From assembly GCF_000498395.2 (NCBI RefSeq), contig NZ_CP010979.1, forward strand, positions 2,294,001 through 2,358,000: 64,000 nt of DNA, read 5' to 3'. The translations under genes were made by a program, and so were the position numbers. Shown piece by piece: positions 38,672 to 46,507 of this stretch; the stretch's first letter is position 1, and each line of letters begins with the position of its first letter. The notes beneath the pieces were generated by a model. The model ran no database searches, was not told where the DNA came from, and saw only the letters and a program-made list of their open reading frames with translations. Source of the DNA: Pseudomonas putida S13.1.2 (GTDB taxonomy: Bacteria > Pseudomonadota > Gammaproteobacteria > Pseudomonadales > Pseudomonadaceae).

Positions 38672-38711
38672 GACGGCTACCTTTGGTTTTTTTGTTGTGC
38701 CCGGGAAAATT

Positions 38712-38741
38712 TCCCGGTGTGCCGGGAATTCTTGGTCCCGA
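38712..38741 (-). promoter_or_regulatory. Element shared by the pedH and pedE promoter regions
   Basis: Read on the minus strand, TCGGGA and TTCCCGGCA-(3 bases)-CGGGA follow each other; the pedE upstream region has TCGGGA and TTCCCGGCA-(4 bases)-CGGGA. It is 41 to 70 bases before the pedH ATG. A second palindrome, CCGGGAAAATTTCCCGG, overlaps its downstream side (38701-38717). No other promoter in the window shows the element. Confidence 0.45.
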
Positions 38742-38780
38742 CCCGGTTGCCAACAATTGCCCGCAGTGCGGAGTTTTCTA

Positions 38781-38798
38781 GTTCCTTGGTACAGGGCC
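38781..38798. promoter_or_regulatory. ped-cluster dyad motif upstream of pedH
   Basis: GTTCCTTGGTACAGGGCC matches the cluster consensus (CCTTGGTA core followed by GGGC). It lies about 110 bases before the pedH start. Confidence 0.55.
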
Positions 38799-38814
38799 GG
38801 GTCCCCAAGACATG

Positions 38815-38835
38815 CGCGATCCCTTGGGGATCGCG
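38815..38835 (-). terminator. Terminator-like hairpin after the metallohydrolase gene
   Basis: CGCGATCCC and GGGATCGCG pair over 9 bp around the loop TTG. It is 15 bases beyond the stop of the metallohydrolase gene, separating it from the pedH promoter. No U tract is seen. Confidence 0.55.
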
Positions 38836-38849
38836 TCAGCGCAGCAGGT

Positions 38850-39782
38850 TCAGGGGTTGGCGTCGACGCGCTGGAGTTGTTGGCGTTCGTAGCGGGGATA
38901 CAGATGGCTGACACTGCGAATCAGCTCATAACGGGTCAGGCTGATCCCGGCAAAGCGTTCGGGGATGGGGCTGCGGATCATCTCGGCCATGTCGTCGCCA
39001 CGCGCCGCGCCGTCGCGCATCAGCCCGTCCAGCCAGCGCAGGTAATCACGCATCTGTGCAAACGGCCGGGCATCGCTGGCCACCGGCCCGTGCCCAGGCA
39101 CAAGCAGCTTCCAGGGCAAGGCTTGCAGGGTGTCCAGGTCCTTTTGCCACACCTCCAGCCCCGGGCTGTTGGGGGTGGTCAAGGCACGCTCGTAGAACAC
39201 CAGGTCGCCAGCGAACAGCACGCCGGTCTTCTCATCCAGAATCGCCAGGTCGGCGCCGGTATGCCCGCCTAGCTCCAGCAACCGCAGGCGGTGCCCGCCC
39301 ACCTCATGGATACCCGGCTGCAGCACCTGGGTCGGCAGCACCACTTCGGTGCCGCGCATCCAGTCGCCAACCAGGCGGTACATGTTCTCGGCCATGGCCT
39401 CGCCCTGCTGGCGCAGCAAGTCGCTGGTACCGGCCAAAGCGCCGATAGGCACATCGGCAAACGCCTGGTTGCCCAGCACATGGTCAGGGTGATGATGGGT
39501 CAGCAGCACTTCCAGCACCGGCTTGTCGGTGGTGGCTGCAATGGCCTGGCGCAACGCATCGCCGTAGCGTTTCGACGGCCCGCTGTCGATCACCACCACG
39601 CCGCTGTCGGTGACGATGAACGCGGTATTGACGATATTGCCGCCATTGGCCTTGGCGAAGTTGTCGGTGCTGCCCTCCAGTAGCCAGGTACCCTCCGCAA
39701 TCTGCCGGGGCACAAGCCGATAGTCCAGGTCTGCCCAGGCCGGCAGCCCCAGGCACAGCAGCAACAGCATCATCCAACGCAT
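38850..39782 (-). CDS. Quinoprotein-associated metallo-beta-lactamase-fold hydrolase
   Basis: A 310-residue exported protein: signal peptide [17 protein letters not shown], then a metallo-beta-lactamase fold with the zinc motif [12 protein letters not shown], His in [11 protein letters not shown], Asp in LFAGDLVF and His in LVPGHGPV. It matches the zinc metallohydrolase group linked to PQQ dehydrogenases and distantly related to SoxH. It is coupled to a SoxYZ-like carrier gene 39 bases upstream. The reaction is unknown; a role in the maintenance or electron transfer of quinoproteins is suggested only by gene context. Confidence 0.85.
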   Translation of the reverse strand: MRWMMLLLLCLGLPAWADLDYRLVPRQIAEGTWLLEGSTDNFAKANGGNIVNTAFIVTDSGVVVIDSGPSKRYGDALRQAIAATTDKPVLEVLLTHHHPDHVLGNQAFADVPIGALAGTSDLLRQQGEAMAENMYRLVGDWMRGTEVVLPTQVLQPGIHEVGGHRLRLLELGGHTGADLAILDEKTGVLFAGDLVFYERALTTPNSPGLEVWQKDLDTLQALPWKLLVPGHGPVASDARPFAQMRDYLRWLDGLMRDGAARGDDMAEMIRSPIPERFAGISLTRYELIRSVSHLYPRYERQQLQRVDANP

Positions 39783-39821
39783 GAAGGGCGCCTCTGGTCA
39801 GGGGTAAAATCGGCAACGCGC

Positions 39822-40583
39822 TCAGGGCACTGCCGCCTCGAACTGGTTGCCGCTGTTGTCCTGCAACAGCAGCCGGGTCGGCCCGGCGCCCTGGATATCG
39901 AAACCCAGGTTGGGGTTTTCGCTGACAGCCGGGTACAGCTCTAGGCTGGCCAGGCGCTGGCCGTTCGCGTCTTGCAACTCGGCATGGTTGAGGAAGAACT
40001 CGGGAATACCGCTGACCAGCCCGTTGTCCATCGGGTGGGCCACCTGCAAGCGCAAGCGGCTGCTGTCGCCGCGCGGGTAGCGCCCGCCCAGCACTTCACC
40101 GAGGTGTTCTTCCCAGCCGGGTTGGGTGCGCACCACGCTGGGCGCGGTACAGCCGCCGCCGGCGGCATCGATCAGGGTCGAGCCGACATGCCACAGGCCG
40201 TCACGTGTCAGCACGGCGGCGCGCAACGGGGTGGCCTGTTCGATGCGGATGCGGATCGACAACCAGGGCAACACGCGCTCGCCGGGCTGAAAGTCGACAA
40301 TGCGCGGCAATGGGTTGAGCTCGGCCCAGGCGATTATCCGCAGCACCTCGCCAGCGAATGCCCGGGCGTCGATCTCCAGCGGCACCTGCCGTGCGTCCTC
40401 GGCAAAGGGCGGCGCCAGCAGCTTGACCCGGTCATCGAAGACGAACGCGGCCTGGCCCAGCAGCTGCTTGTGGTAGAAGTCCCACATCACAGAGGGCACC
40501 GGGTCCGTCTGGGGGGCTGGGGTGGCAGCCTGGGCTGACCAAGGTATCCAGCAGGCCAGCAGGAAAGTCGCTTTCAAGTTCAT
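39822..40583 (-). CDS. Quinoprotein-associated SoxYZ-like carrier protein
   Basis: A 253-residue periplasmic protein with signal peptide (MNLKATFLLACWIPWSAQAA). The N-terminal half resembles SoxY, ending in the carrier-type Cys of DAAGGGCTAPSV; the C-terminal half (HPMDNGLVSGIPEFFLNHAE) resembles SoxZ, so it is a SoxY-SoxZ fusion. In sulfur oxidation SoxYZ holds the substrate on this Cys as a thioester or persulfide. Here it accompanies a metallohydrolase and PQQ dehydrogenases, and what it carries is not known. The IS3 element sits just upstream and may affect its expression. Confidence 0.85.
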   Translation of the reverse strand: MNLKATFLLACWIPWSAQAATPAPQTDPVPSVMWDFYHKQLLGQAAFVFDDRVKLLAPPFAEDARQVPLEIDARAFAGEVLRIIAWAELNPLPRIVDFQPGERVLPWLSIRIRIEQATPLRAAVLTRDGLWHVGSTLIDAAGGGCTAPSVVRTQPGWEEHLGEVLGGRYPRGDSSRLRLQVAHPMDNGLVSGIPEFFLNHAELQDANGQRLASLELYPAVSENPNLGFDIQGAGPTRLLLQDNSGNQFEAAVP

Positions 40584-40633
40584 GATCCGCTCCCATGGAT
40601 CAACACAGGATCTTCAGGGGTACCAAGGCCACT

Positions 40634-40646
40634 GTGGGAGCGGGTT
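40634..40646. repeat. Left remnant of REP split by IS3 element
   Basis: GTGGGAGCGGGTT is the first part of a putida REP. Its continuation (GTTCACCCGCGAAG) begins at 41897 on the other side of the insertion sequence, with GTT present on both sides. Confidence 0.8.
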
Positions 40647-40682
40647 TGATCTGGTCAAGTAATTTTGGACACCGGTTAAGGT

Positions 40683-41480
40683 TCATGCCGCTGCCCTGAG
40701 CTTTTCCTCCATGGCTACCGGGGTCTCATAGCCGTTGTAGCTGTGGAGGCGCTTGAGGTTGTAGCGCACCAAATAAGCCATGATGTCGGCCTTAGCTGCA
40801 GCTTCGGACTCATAGCCCCCTGCTGGCACCCATTCTGATTTCAATGCCCCGAAAAATCGCTCCATGGCGGCGTTGTCCCAGCATTGGCCACGGTGGCTCA
40901 TGCTTTGTTTCAAGCTGCACTCTTCAAGCACAGCCCTGAATTTATGGCTGGTGTACTGACAACCTTGATCTGAATGAAACATCACCCCTGCAGGTTTACC
41001 TCTGGACTCAGACGCCATACGCAGCGCGTCACAGGCCAATCTGGCATCGGCAGTCATTGAGAATGCCCAGCCCACAACTCGGCGTGCGTACAAGTCGATT
41101 ATTGCGGCCAAATAGAGCCAACGTCTGCCAACCTGGATGTAAGTCACATCGCCACACCAAACCTCATTGATCGTCGAAACTTTGAAGTTTCGCTTCAGCT
41201 GGTTTTCCGCAATCAGTGCTTCCGCGCCCGATGAGCGATACCGATGGGGCCTTCGTTGTCGGCATTCCAGACCAGCTTCACGCATAAGAGCACGCACTTT
41301 GTAACGCCCGATTTTATGGCCTTCACGTCGCATTTCCTGCATCAACGTGCGTGAGCCTGCGGAGCCTCGTGACGCCTTGAAAAGCTTGATTACCTGCGAG
41401 CGTAGAGCATCCCTTTCGAGATTTTCACGCCCTTGGCGTTTGCGCCAGGCATAGAAACTGCTGCGCTTGACCCCAAGCAC
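40683..41480 (-). CDS. IS3 transposase OrfB (DDE catalytic part)
   Basis: The ATG-started frame gives 265 residues; the same frame is open up to 41570, where a -1 shift from orfA would enter. The DDE residues are visible: Asp in EVWCGDVTYIQ, Asp in FHSDQGCQYTS and Glu in NAAMERFFGALKSE. The N-terminal HTH_21-type region reads KRSSFYAWRKRQG. The true active enzyme is most likely the OrfAB fusion. The stop is 10 bases from the left inverted repeat. Confidence 0.92.
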   Translation of the reverse strand: MLGVKRSSFYAWRKRQGRENLERDALRSQVIKLFKASRGSAGSRTLMQEMRREGHKIGRYKVRALMREAGLECRQRRPHRYRSSGAEALIAENQLKRNFKVSTINEVWCGDVTYIQVGRRWLYLAAIIDLYARRVVGWAFSMTADARLACDALRMASESRGKPAGVMFHSDQGCQYTSHKFRAVLEECSLKQSMSHRGQCWDNAAMERFFGALKSEWVPAGGYESEAAAKADIMAYLVRYNLKRLHSYNGYETPVAMEEKLRAAA

Positions 41481-41524
41481 GCGACAGCAGTCGACAACAC
41501 CATATTGCTCACTCAGCTCGTTGA

Positions 41525-41827
41525 TCAGCGAGAATGATCTTTGGAGTCCCGAAGCAGGAGAGCACTGGCCTTTTTTAGGATTTCGAGATCCCGATCCTTC
41601 TGACGAACCAGAGCTTCCAGCTCCTCAATGCGTCGTTGATCCGGGGTGATAGCCTTGGCCCCAGCAGGGACTTTCCCCGCTCTTTCCTGCCGTACCTGCT
41701 CAACCCAGCGGCGGAGAGCTGTACGACCTATTCCGAGGATTTGGCACACCTCAGGAACCGACTGGCCGCCGTCTAACACCATCTCAGCAGCTTGAATTTT
41801 GTGTTCTTTCGAGTAGGACTTTCGCAC
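41525..41827 (-). CDS. IS3 transposase OrfA (DNA-binding part)
   Basis: About 100 residues starting with GTG at 41827 (VRKSYSKEHKIQAAEMVLDG), with GGAGG 8 bases upstream; the ATG at 41884 lies inside the terminal inverted repeat and is less likely. A helix-turn-helix (SVPEVCQILGIGRTALRRWV) is followed by a leucine-zipper-like coiled coil (RRIEELEALVRQKDRDLEIL). It overlaps the OrfB frame. Confidence 0.88.
   Translation of the reverse strand: MRKSYSKEHKIQAAEMVLDGGQSVPEVCQILGIGRTALRRWVEQVRQERAGKVPAGAKAITPDQRRIEELEALVRQKDRDLEILKKASALLLRDSKDHSR
41570..41576 (-). other. Slippery site A-AAA-AAG for programmed -1 frameshift
   Basis: In orfA codons ATC CTA AAA AAG GCC, a slip of one base back gives AAA AAA and continues in the orfB frame (GGC CAG TGC ...), which is open to the orfB stop. 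This is the classic IS3 signal for making OrfAB. Confidence 0.85.
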
Positions 41828-41896
41828 TGATTTTGCCTCCAATTGGGCGCCATGATAGCGCCCTAAGAAGGTGTCCAAAATCATTAGGCCAGTTCA

Positions 41897-41971
41897 GTTC
41901 ACCCGCGAAGAATCCGACGCGGTGCATGGCACCGGCTTCGCCGGTGTTCGCGGGTGAACCCGCTCCCACAG
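41897..41971. repeat. REP inverted pair, left arm split by IS3 element
   Basis: TTCACCCGCGAAG continues the remnant at 40634-40646, and an inverted copy (TTCGCGGGTGAACCCGCTCC) follows after CCGGCTTCGCCGG. This pair originally separated pedG from the SoxYZ-like gene. Confidence 0.85.
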
Positions 41972-42014
41972 GGGGTTGTGTTGCCTGCGCGAATCCGCGG
42001 GCCTGGGCAATTTG

Positions 42015-42890
42015 TTACTGATACATCTCGGGAACCTCGTAACGCAGGCCGTAAGCGGCATACATCGCCTTGAGCCGGCCATCGCGGATCATCGCCTCAA
42101 GGGCCTCCTCCACGGCATAGGCCAGCTGACGGTTGCTTTCGTGCACGGCCATGCCGATTTCCCAGGCCTGCTTGCCCAGGTTGGGGTAGGCGTTTTCCGC
42201 CAGGGCCAGTTGCGGGTCGGCGGCCTGGTACAGCTGCCAGTCGACTTCGCCGCGCATCGCCATCACTGCGTCCACCTGGCCAGCCTGCATGGCGCTGAAC
42301 GCCTGCTGCACGCCGGGGTAATGGTGGGTTTTGGCACTGAGCATGCCGTTGAACACCGAGGTCAGGTAGAAAGACGGCACGCTGTCAACCTCGACCCCGA
42401 TCGGGTGCTGCTGGAACACAGCCACACTGGCCACCGACTTCAGACGACGCTGGTCGTAGGCCACCTGCCAGCGCTCTTGCTGATAAGGGCCGAACATCAC
42501 CACTTGGGCGTTTGCCAGCTCACCCAGTTCGTTACGCTTTTGTGCGTAGGCTTGGTCGTAGGGCACCCGCATCATCAGGTCGGCCAGCTGCTGGTGGCGC
42601 AGCGGGCTGCCGCGCCAGATATAGTCGCGCAGATCGTCGTCGAGCTTTTCCCCGGGCGGCGCCCAGATCAGTTGCAAGCGCACCCCCAAAGCCGTGGCCA
42701 ACGCCTGCGCCAGCTCTACATCGACACCGCGGGGCTTGCCCTGGTCCTCGAAACTGTAGGGCGCGAAATCCTTGTACACCGCCACTTTCAGCTCGCCGGC
42801 GGCGATGATCGCGTCGTAGTTGCGTACCTGCGCCTGGGCCGTCGCGCAGCACAGCAGCAGGCTACAAAACAGCACGGCAAACAGACGCAT
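42015..42890 (-). CDS. pedG: PedG, quinoprotein-associated periplasmic binding protein
   Basis: A 291-residue protein of the bacterial extracellular solute-binding family 3, in the subgroup linked to PQQ dehydrogenases (like MoxJ/XoxJ). The signal peptide is residues 1-20 (FAVLFCSLLLCCATAQA). Family blocks are GELKVAVYKDFAPYSFED, GVDVELAQALATALGV, DLMMRVPYDQAYAQKRN and LGKQAWEIGMAVHESN. The ATG at 42890 is 5 bases after the pedF stop, with GAGGAG ahead of it. It probably helps quinoprotein maturation rather than import a solute. Confidence 0.88.
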   Translation of the reverse strand: MRLFAVLFCSLLLCCATAQAQVRNYDAIIAAGELKVAVYKDFAPYSFEDQGKPRGVDVELAQALATALGVRLQLIWAPPGEKLDDDLRDYIWRGSPLRHQQLADLMMRVPYDQAYAQKRNELGELANAQVVMFGPYQQERWQVAYDQRRLKSVASVAVFQQHPIGVEVDSVPSFYLTSVFNGMLSAKTHHYPGVQQAFSAMQAGQVDAVMAMRGEVDWQLYQAADPQLALAENAYPNLGKQAWEIGMAVHESNRQLAYAVEEALEAMIRDGRLKAMYAAYGLRYEVPEMYQ

Positions 42891-42895
42891 GGCCG

Positions 42896-43357
42896 TCACT
42901 CCTCGACGTGCACGCTGTCCAGGTAGGTGCGCACCGCCCACAGGGCTTCCTGGCTGAGGTAGTCGGCCATCTTCGGCATGTACACCCGGCCATCACGGAC
43001 CGCGCCGTGGCGTACCCGCTCGACAAACCATTCATCCCCGGCGTCACCGGCATCGAGCATGCGCAGGTCCGGGGCGATGCCACCGGACTTGGCCTCCAGG
43101 CCATGGCAGGCAGCGCAGTTCTGGTTGTAGGCCGAGGCGCCGATTTCCACGGCCTTGTCGTGCTCGGGCGAGCTGCGGTAAGGGTTTACGGCAGCCCAGC
43201 CGTCGCCGTCCAGGCTTACGCCTGCGTCCTTGATCGGGGTCAGGCCCTTGGTCTCCACCGCCTGCGGCACTACGTTGCCATGGGCCCAGGCCGTACTGGT
43301 CAGCACCGCTGCGGCCAGCAGCCCTGCAGCAAGCAACACATTGCGTTTTGTTGTCAT
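42896..43357 (-). CDS. pedF: PedF, cytochrome c for PQQ alcohol dehydrogenases
   Basis: A 153-residue periplasmic c-type cytochrome (c550 type) that takes electrons from the PQQ dehydrogenases. The signal peptide ends near STAWAHG. The single haem site is CAACH, and a Met ligand is likely in [12 protein letters not shown]. It is divergent from pedE across 254 bases that contain two cluster motifs and the pedE/pedH element. It is followed closely by pedG. Confidence 0.92.
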   Translation of the reverse strand: MTTKRNVLLAAGLLAAAVLTSTAWAHGNVVPQAVETKGLTPIKDAGVSLDGDGWAAVNPYRSSPEHDKAVEIGASAYNQNCAACHGLEAKSGGIAPDLRMLDAGDAGDEWFVERVRHGAVRDGRVYMPKMADYLSQEALWAVRTYLDSVHVEE

Positions 43358-43435
43358 TGTTATGCCCTCACCATTGCACGCAAAGCCTCAACCACAGAGG
43401 CCGTGCCGCCATCTTAGAAACAGCCTGCGGGCGCT

Positions 43436-43482
43436 CGAATGCTGCTTTGGTGGCCGGGCCTTACTCCCTTGGTAGTAGGGCT
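43436..43482. promoter_or_regulatory. Two tandem ped-cluster motifs between pedF and pedE
   Basis: CGAATGCTGCTTTGGTGGCC (43436-43455) and TACTCCCTTGGTAGTAGGG (43462-43480) have centres about 23 bases apart, close to two helical turns. The second is one of the best matches to the dyad. They lie roughly 80-125 bases from pedF and 130-175 from pedE. Confidence 0.6.
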
Positions 43483-43510
43483 TGTGGCGAAGGGCGAATT
43501 GAGGTGCCAT

Positions 43511-43539
43511 TCGGGAACTCTTCCCGGCAAGGGCGGGAC
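43511..43539 (+). promoter_or_regulatory. Element shared by the pedE and pedH promoter regions
   Basis: TCGGGAACTCTTCCCGGCA is followed by AGGG and CGGGA. The pedH upstream region has the same blocks in the same order and orientation relative to the gene. It is 73 to 101 bases before the pedE ATG. Confidence 0.45.
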
Positions 43540-43611
43540 TTTTTCCGTATCCCGCAACAGCTCCCCCGCCCCACCCTGTGCAGGCCAAAACCTCCACTGG
43601 GAACTGCAACC

Positions 43612-45507
43612 ATGACAATAAGATCGCTACCCGCCCTTTCCCCTCTGGCCTTGAGCGTGCGCGCCCTGCTACTGGCCGGTAGCCTGGCCTTGGGCAACGT
43701 GGCAACAGCGGCCACCCCACCTGCTGCACCTGCCGGCAAAAGCGTCACCTGGGAAGACATCGCCAACGACCACCTGACCACCCAGGACGTGCTGCAGTAC
43801 GGCATGGGCACCAACGCCCAACGCTGGAGCCCACTGGCCCAGGTCAATGACCAGAACGTGTTCAAGCTGACCCCTGCCTGGTCCTACTCCTTCGGCGACG
43901 AGAAGCAGCGCGGCCAGGAGTCCCAGGCCATCGTCAGCGACGGCGTGGTCTACGTCACCGGCTCGTACTCGCGGGTATTTGCCCTCGATGCCAAGACCGG
44001 CAAACGCCTGTGGACCTACAACCACCGCCTGCCCGACAACATTCGCCCGTGCTGTGACGTGGTCAACCGCGGGGCGGCAATCTACGGCGACAAGATCTAC
44101 TTCGGCACCCTCGACGCACGGCTCATCGCCCTCGACAAGCACACCGGCAAGGTGGTGTGGAACAAGAAGTTCGGCGACCACAGCGCCGGCTACACCATGA
44201 CTGGCGCCCCGGTGCTGATCAAAGACAAGACCAGCGGCAAGGTGCTGCTGATCCATGGCAGCTCCGGCGATGAGTTCGGCGTAGTCGGCCAGCTGTTCGC
44301 CCGCGACCCGGACACTGGCGAAGAGGTGTGGATGCGGCCCTTCGTCGAAGGCCACATGGGCCGCCTGAACGGCAAGGACAGCACCCCGACCGGCGACGTC
44401 AAGGCGCCGTCCTGGCCAGACGACCCGACCACTGAAACCGGCAAGGTCGAAGCCTGGAGCCACGGCGGCGGCGCCCCTTGGCAAAGCGCCAGTTTTGATG
44501 CCGAGACCAACACCATCATCGTTGGCGCTGGCAACCCTGGCCCCTGGAACACCTGGGCGCGCACCGCCAAAGATGGCAACCCCCACGACTACGACAGCCT
44601 CTACACCTCGGGCCAGGTCGGTGTCGACCCCAGCACCGGCGAGGTGAAGTGGTTCTACCAGCACACGCCAAACGATGCCTGGGACTTCTCCGGCAACAAC
44701 GAGCTGGTGCTGTTCGACTACAAGGGCAAGGACGGCAAGGTGGTCAAGGCCACCGGGCACGCCGACCGCAACGGCTTCTTCTACGTGGTGGACCGCAACA
44801 ACGGCAAGCTGCAGAACGCCTTCCCGTTCGTCGACAACATCACCTGGGCCAGCCATATCGACCTGAAGACCGGACGCCCGGTAGAAAACCCCGGCCAGCG
44901 CCCGGCCAAGCCGCTGCCTGGTGAAACCAAGGGCAAACCGGTGGAAGTCTCGCCGCCGTTCCTGGGTGGCAAGAACTGGAACCCGATGGCCTACAGCCAG
45001 GACACCGGCCTGTTCTACATCCCGGGCAACCAGTGGAAAGAGGAATACTGGACCGAGGAAGTGAACTACAAGAAGGGCTCGGCGTACCTGGGCATGGGTT
45101 TCCGTATCAAGCGCATGTACGACGACCATGTCGGCACCTTGCGCGCCATGGACCCGAGCACCGGCAAGCTGGTGTGGGAGCACAAGGAGCACCTGCCGCT
45201 GTGGGCGGGCGTGCTGGCAACCAAGGGCAACCTGGTGTTCACCGGCACTGGCGACGGTTTCTTCAAGGCGTTCGACGCCAAGACGGGCAAGGAGCTTTGG
45301 AAGTTCCAGACCGGCAGCGGCATCGTCTCGCCGCCCATTACCTGGGAGCAGGACGGCGAGCAGTACATCGGCGTGACCGTGGGCTACGGCGGCGCCGTGC
45401 CGCTGTGGGGCGGCGACATGGCCGAGCTGACCAAGCCAGTGGCTCAGGGCGGCTCGTTCTGGGTATTCAAGATCCCGAGCTGGGACAACAAGACTGCGCA
45501 GCGTTGA
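43612..45507 (+). CDS. pedE: PedE, calcium-type PQQ-dependent alcohol dehydrogenase
   Basis: A 631-residue periplasmic quinoprotein ethanol dehydrogenase (ExaA/QedH type). The signal peptide is about residues 1-34 (GNVATAATP). The vicinal disulfide is Cys147-Cys148 (RPCCDV). Metal and catalytic residues are Glu221 (GDEF), Asn308 (GAGNP) and Asp358 (AWDFSG). Position 360 is Ser, not Asp, so it should bind calcium. No haem domain is present; PedF is the likely acceptor. The ATG at 43612 gives a normal signal peptide, while the longer open frame to 43348 runs back through the promoter. Confidence 0.95.
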   Translation: MTIRSLPALSPLALSVRALLLAGSLALGNVATAATPPAAPAGKSVTWEDIANDHLTTQDVLQYGMGTNAQRWSPLAQVNDQNVFKLTPAWSYSFGDEKQRGQESQAIVSDGVVYVTGSYSRVFALDAKTGKRLWTYNHRLPDNIRPCCDVVNRGAAIYGDKIYFGTLDARLIALDKHTGKVVWNKKFGDHSAGYTMTGAPVLIKDKTSGKVLLIHGSSGDEFGVVGQLFARDPDTGEEVWMRPFVEGHMGRLNGKDSTPTGDVKAPSWPDDPTTETGKVEAWSHGGGAPWQSASFDAETNTIIVGAGNPGPWNTWARTAKDGNPHDYDSLYTSGQVGVDPSTGEVKWFYQHTPNDAWDFSGNNELVLFDYKGKDGKVVKATGHADRNGFFYVVDRNNGKLQNAFPFVDNITWASHIDLKTGRPVENPGQRPAKPLPGETKGKPVEVSPPFLGGKNWNPMAYSQDTGLFYIPGNQWKEEYWTEEVNYKKGSAYLGMGFRIKRMYDDHVGTLRAMDPSTGKLVWEHKEHLPLWAGVLATKGNLVFTGTGDGFFKAFDAKTGKELWKFQTGSGIVSPPITWEQDGEQYIGVTVGYGGAVPLWGGDMAELTKPVAQGGSFWVFKIPSWDNKTAQR

Positions 45508-45529
45508 CTGCCTGAGGTAAAGCGTTACT

Positions 45530-45647
45530 GGGGCTGCTTTGCAGCCCATCGCCGGCAAGCCAGCTCCCACACTACGGTGCAGATCTCAAGGGCTGTGCAG
45601 TCCCTGTAGGCGCTGGCTTGCCGGCGATGGGCCGCAACGCGGCCCCC
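45530..45647. repeat. REP inverted pair after pedE
   Basis: CCCATCGCCGGCAAGCCAGC faces its complement (GCTGGCTTGCCGGCGATGGG), with GGGGCTGCTTTGCAGCCC and GCCGCAACGCGGCCCC outside. It lies between pedE and the pentapeptide protein gene. Confidence 0.85.
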
Positions 45648-45680
45648 CAACTGCCCTGTTCCAACTGAGAGCCTTTCGCC

Positions 45681-46340
45681 ATGAACTACCTGCCATTTGC
45701 CTTGCTGTTGGTACTGTCCCCTGCCTTGGCCGTGAGTGCCGACGACGTTGGCAACGATGCCCCCTTGACCATCAATGGCTGCGTCATTGCCGAAGCCAGC
45801 CAGTGCCCGGGGGCCAACCTGCGCGGTGCCAACCTGGCCAACCAGGACCTGCGCAAGATGAACCTGGCCGGCGCCGACCTGCGTGATGCCGACCTGCGCC
45901 ATGCCCGGCTGGACCTGGCCAACCTGGAAAAAGCCCGGCTGCAGGGCGCCAACCTGACCCGCGCCAGCCTGCAACAGAGCAACCTGCGTGTGGCTGACCT
46001 GAGCGACAGCAAGTTGGTGGCCATTCAGGGCTGGGGCTTGTTCGCCCAAGGGGCACAGTTTGAAAAGGCCGACCTCAGTGCAGCCTACTTGCAGTTCGCC
46101 AGGCTGTCCGGGGCGAAGCTGCAGCAGGCAAACTTGCAGGCGGCGGACCTGGAGATGGCCTGGCTGAGCAAGGCTGATCTGCAAGGGGCCAACCTGAGCG
46201 ATGCCAACCTGCAAGAGGCCAAGTTTGGCCAGAGCAACCTGGCGCGTGCCGATTTGCGCGGTGCGCGGCAGCATTACGGGAATTTCCAGGAGGCCAACAT
46301 GGAGGGGTGCAAGGGATGCCCGGATACATGGGACAACTGA
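45681..46340 (+). CDS. Exported pentapeptide-repeat protein of ped cluster
   Basis: A 219-residue protein with a signal peptide (MNYLPFALLLVLSPALAVSA), then about 25 tandem A(D/N)LXX pentapeptides from residue 43 to 207 (ANLRG ANLAN QDLRK MNLAG ADLRD), interrupted by IQGWGLFAQGAQF near residue 115-125. Such repeats fold into a right-handed square beta-helix. Three cysteines (INGCV, SQCPG and the C-terminal EGCKGCPD pair region) could form disulfides. Its role beside the PQQ dehydrogenase is unknown; it may be a scaffold. Confidence 0.88.
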   Translation: MNYLPFALLLVLSPALAVSADDVGNDAPLTINGCVIAEASQCPGANLRGANLANQDLRKMNLAGADLRDADLRHARLDLANLEKARLQGANLTRASLQQSNLRVADLSDSKLVAIQGWGLFAQGAQFEKADLSAAYLQFARLSGAKLQQANLQAADLEMAWLSKADLQGANLSDANLQEAKFGQSNLARADLRGARQHYGNFQEANMEGCKGCPDTWDN

Positions 46341-46358
46341 TGGCTTGCGCGAACCCCT

Positions 46359-46472
46359 TGTAGGAGCGGCCTTGTGTCGCGAAAGGGCCGCAAAGCGGCC
46401 CCGGCAATGCTGCAGCAAAGCAAAGATACCGGGGGCGCTTCGCACCCCTTTCGCGACACAAGGCCGCTCCTA
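46359..46472. repeat. REP inverted pair between pentapeptide gene and pedR2
   Basis: TGTAGGAGCGGCCTTGTGTC faces its complement, with inner GGGCCGCAAAGCGGCCCC. It lies between convergent genes. Confidence 0.85.
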
Positions 46473-46507
46473 AAATCATCTGCGCAAGACCAGGATCGCA
46501 GTACCCC

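Larger units (their letters stand above)
40647..41896 (-). mobile_element. IS3-family insertion sequence, 1250 bp, apparently complete
   Basis: The ends are imperfect 27-bp inverted repeats (40647-40673 and 41870-41896) with 22 matches; both begin TGA and contain ATTTTGGACACC. The element is flanked by the 3-bp direct repeat GTT (40644-40646 and 41897-41899). It carries orfA and orfB with a slippery AAAAAAG in the overlap. Both genes and both ends are intact, so it may still move. Joining the flanks restores GCGGGTTCACCCGCG, so the target was the centre of a REP sequence. Confidence 0.93.

Noticed and set aside
37034..38911. Long plus-strand frame opposite pedH (625 aa)
   Set aside because: Mirror of a strongly supported gene; composition and lack of motifs speak against coding. 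The same holds for 1661-3292 and 43669-45570.
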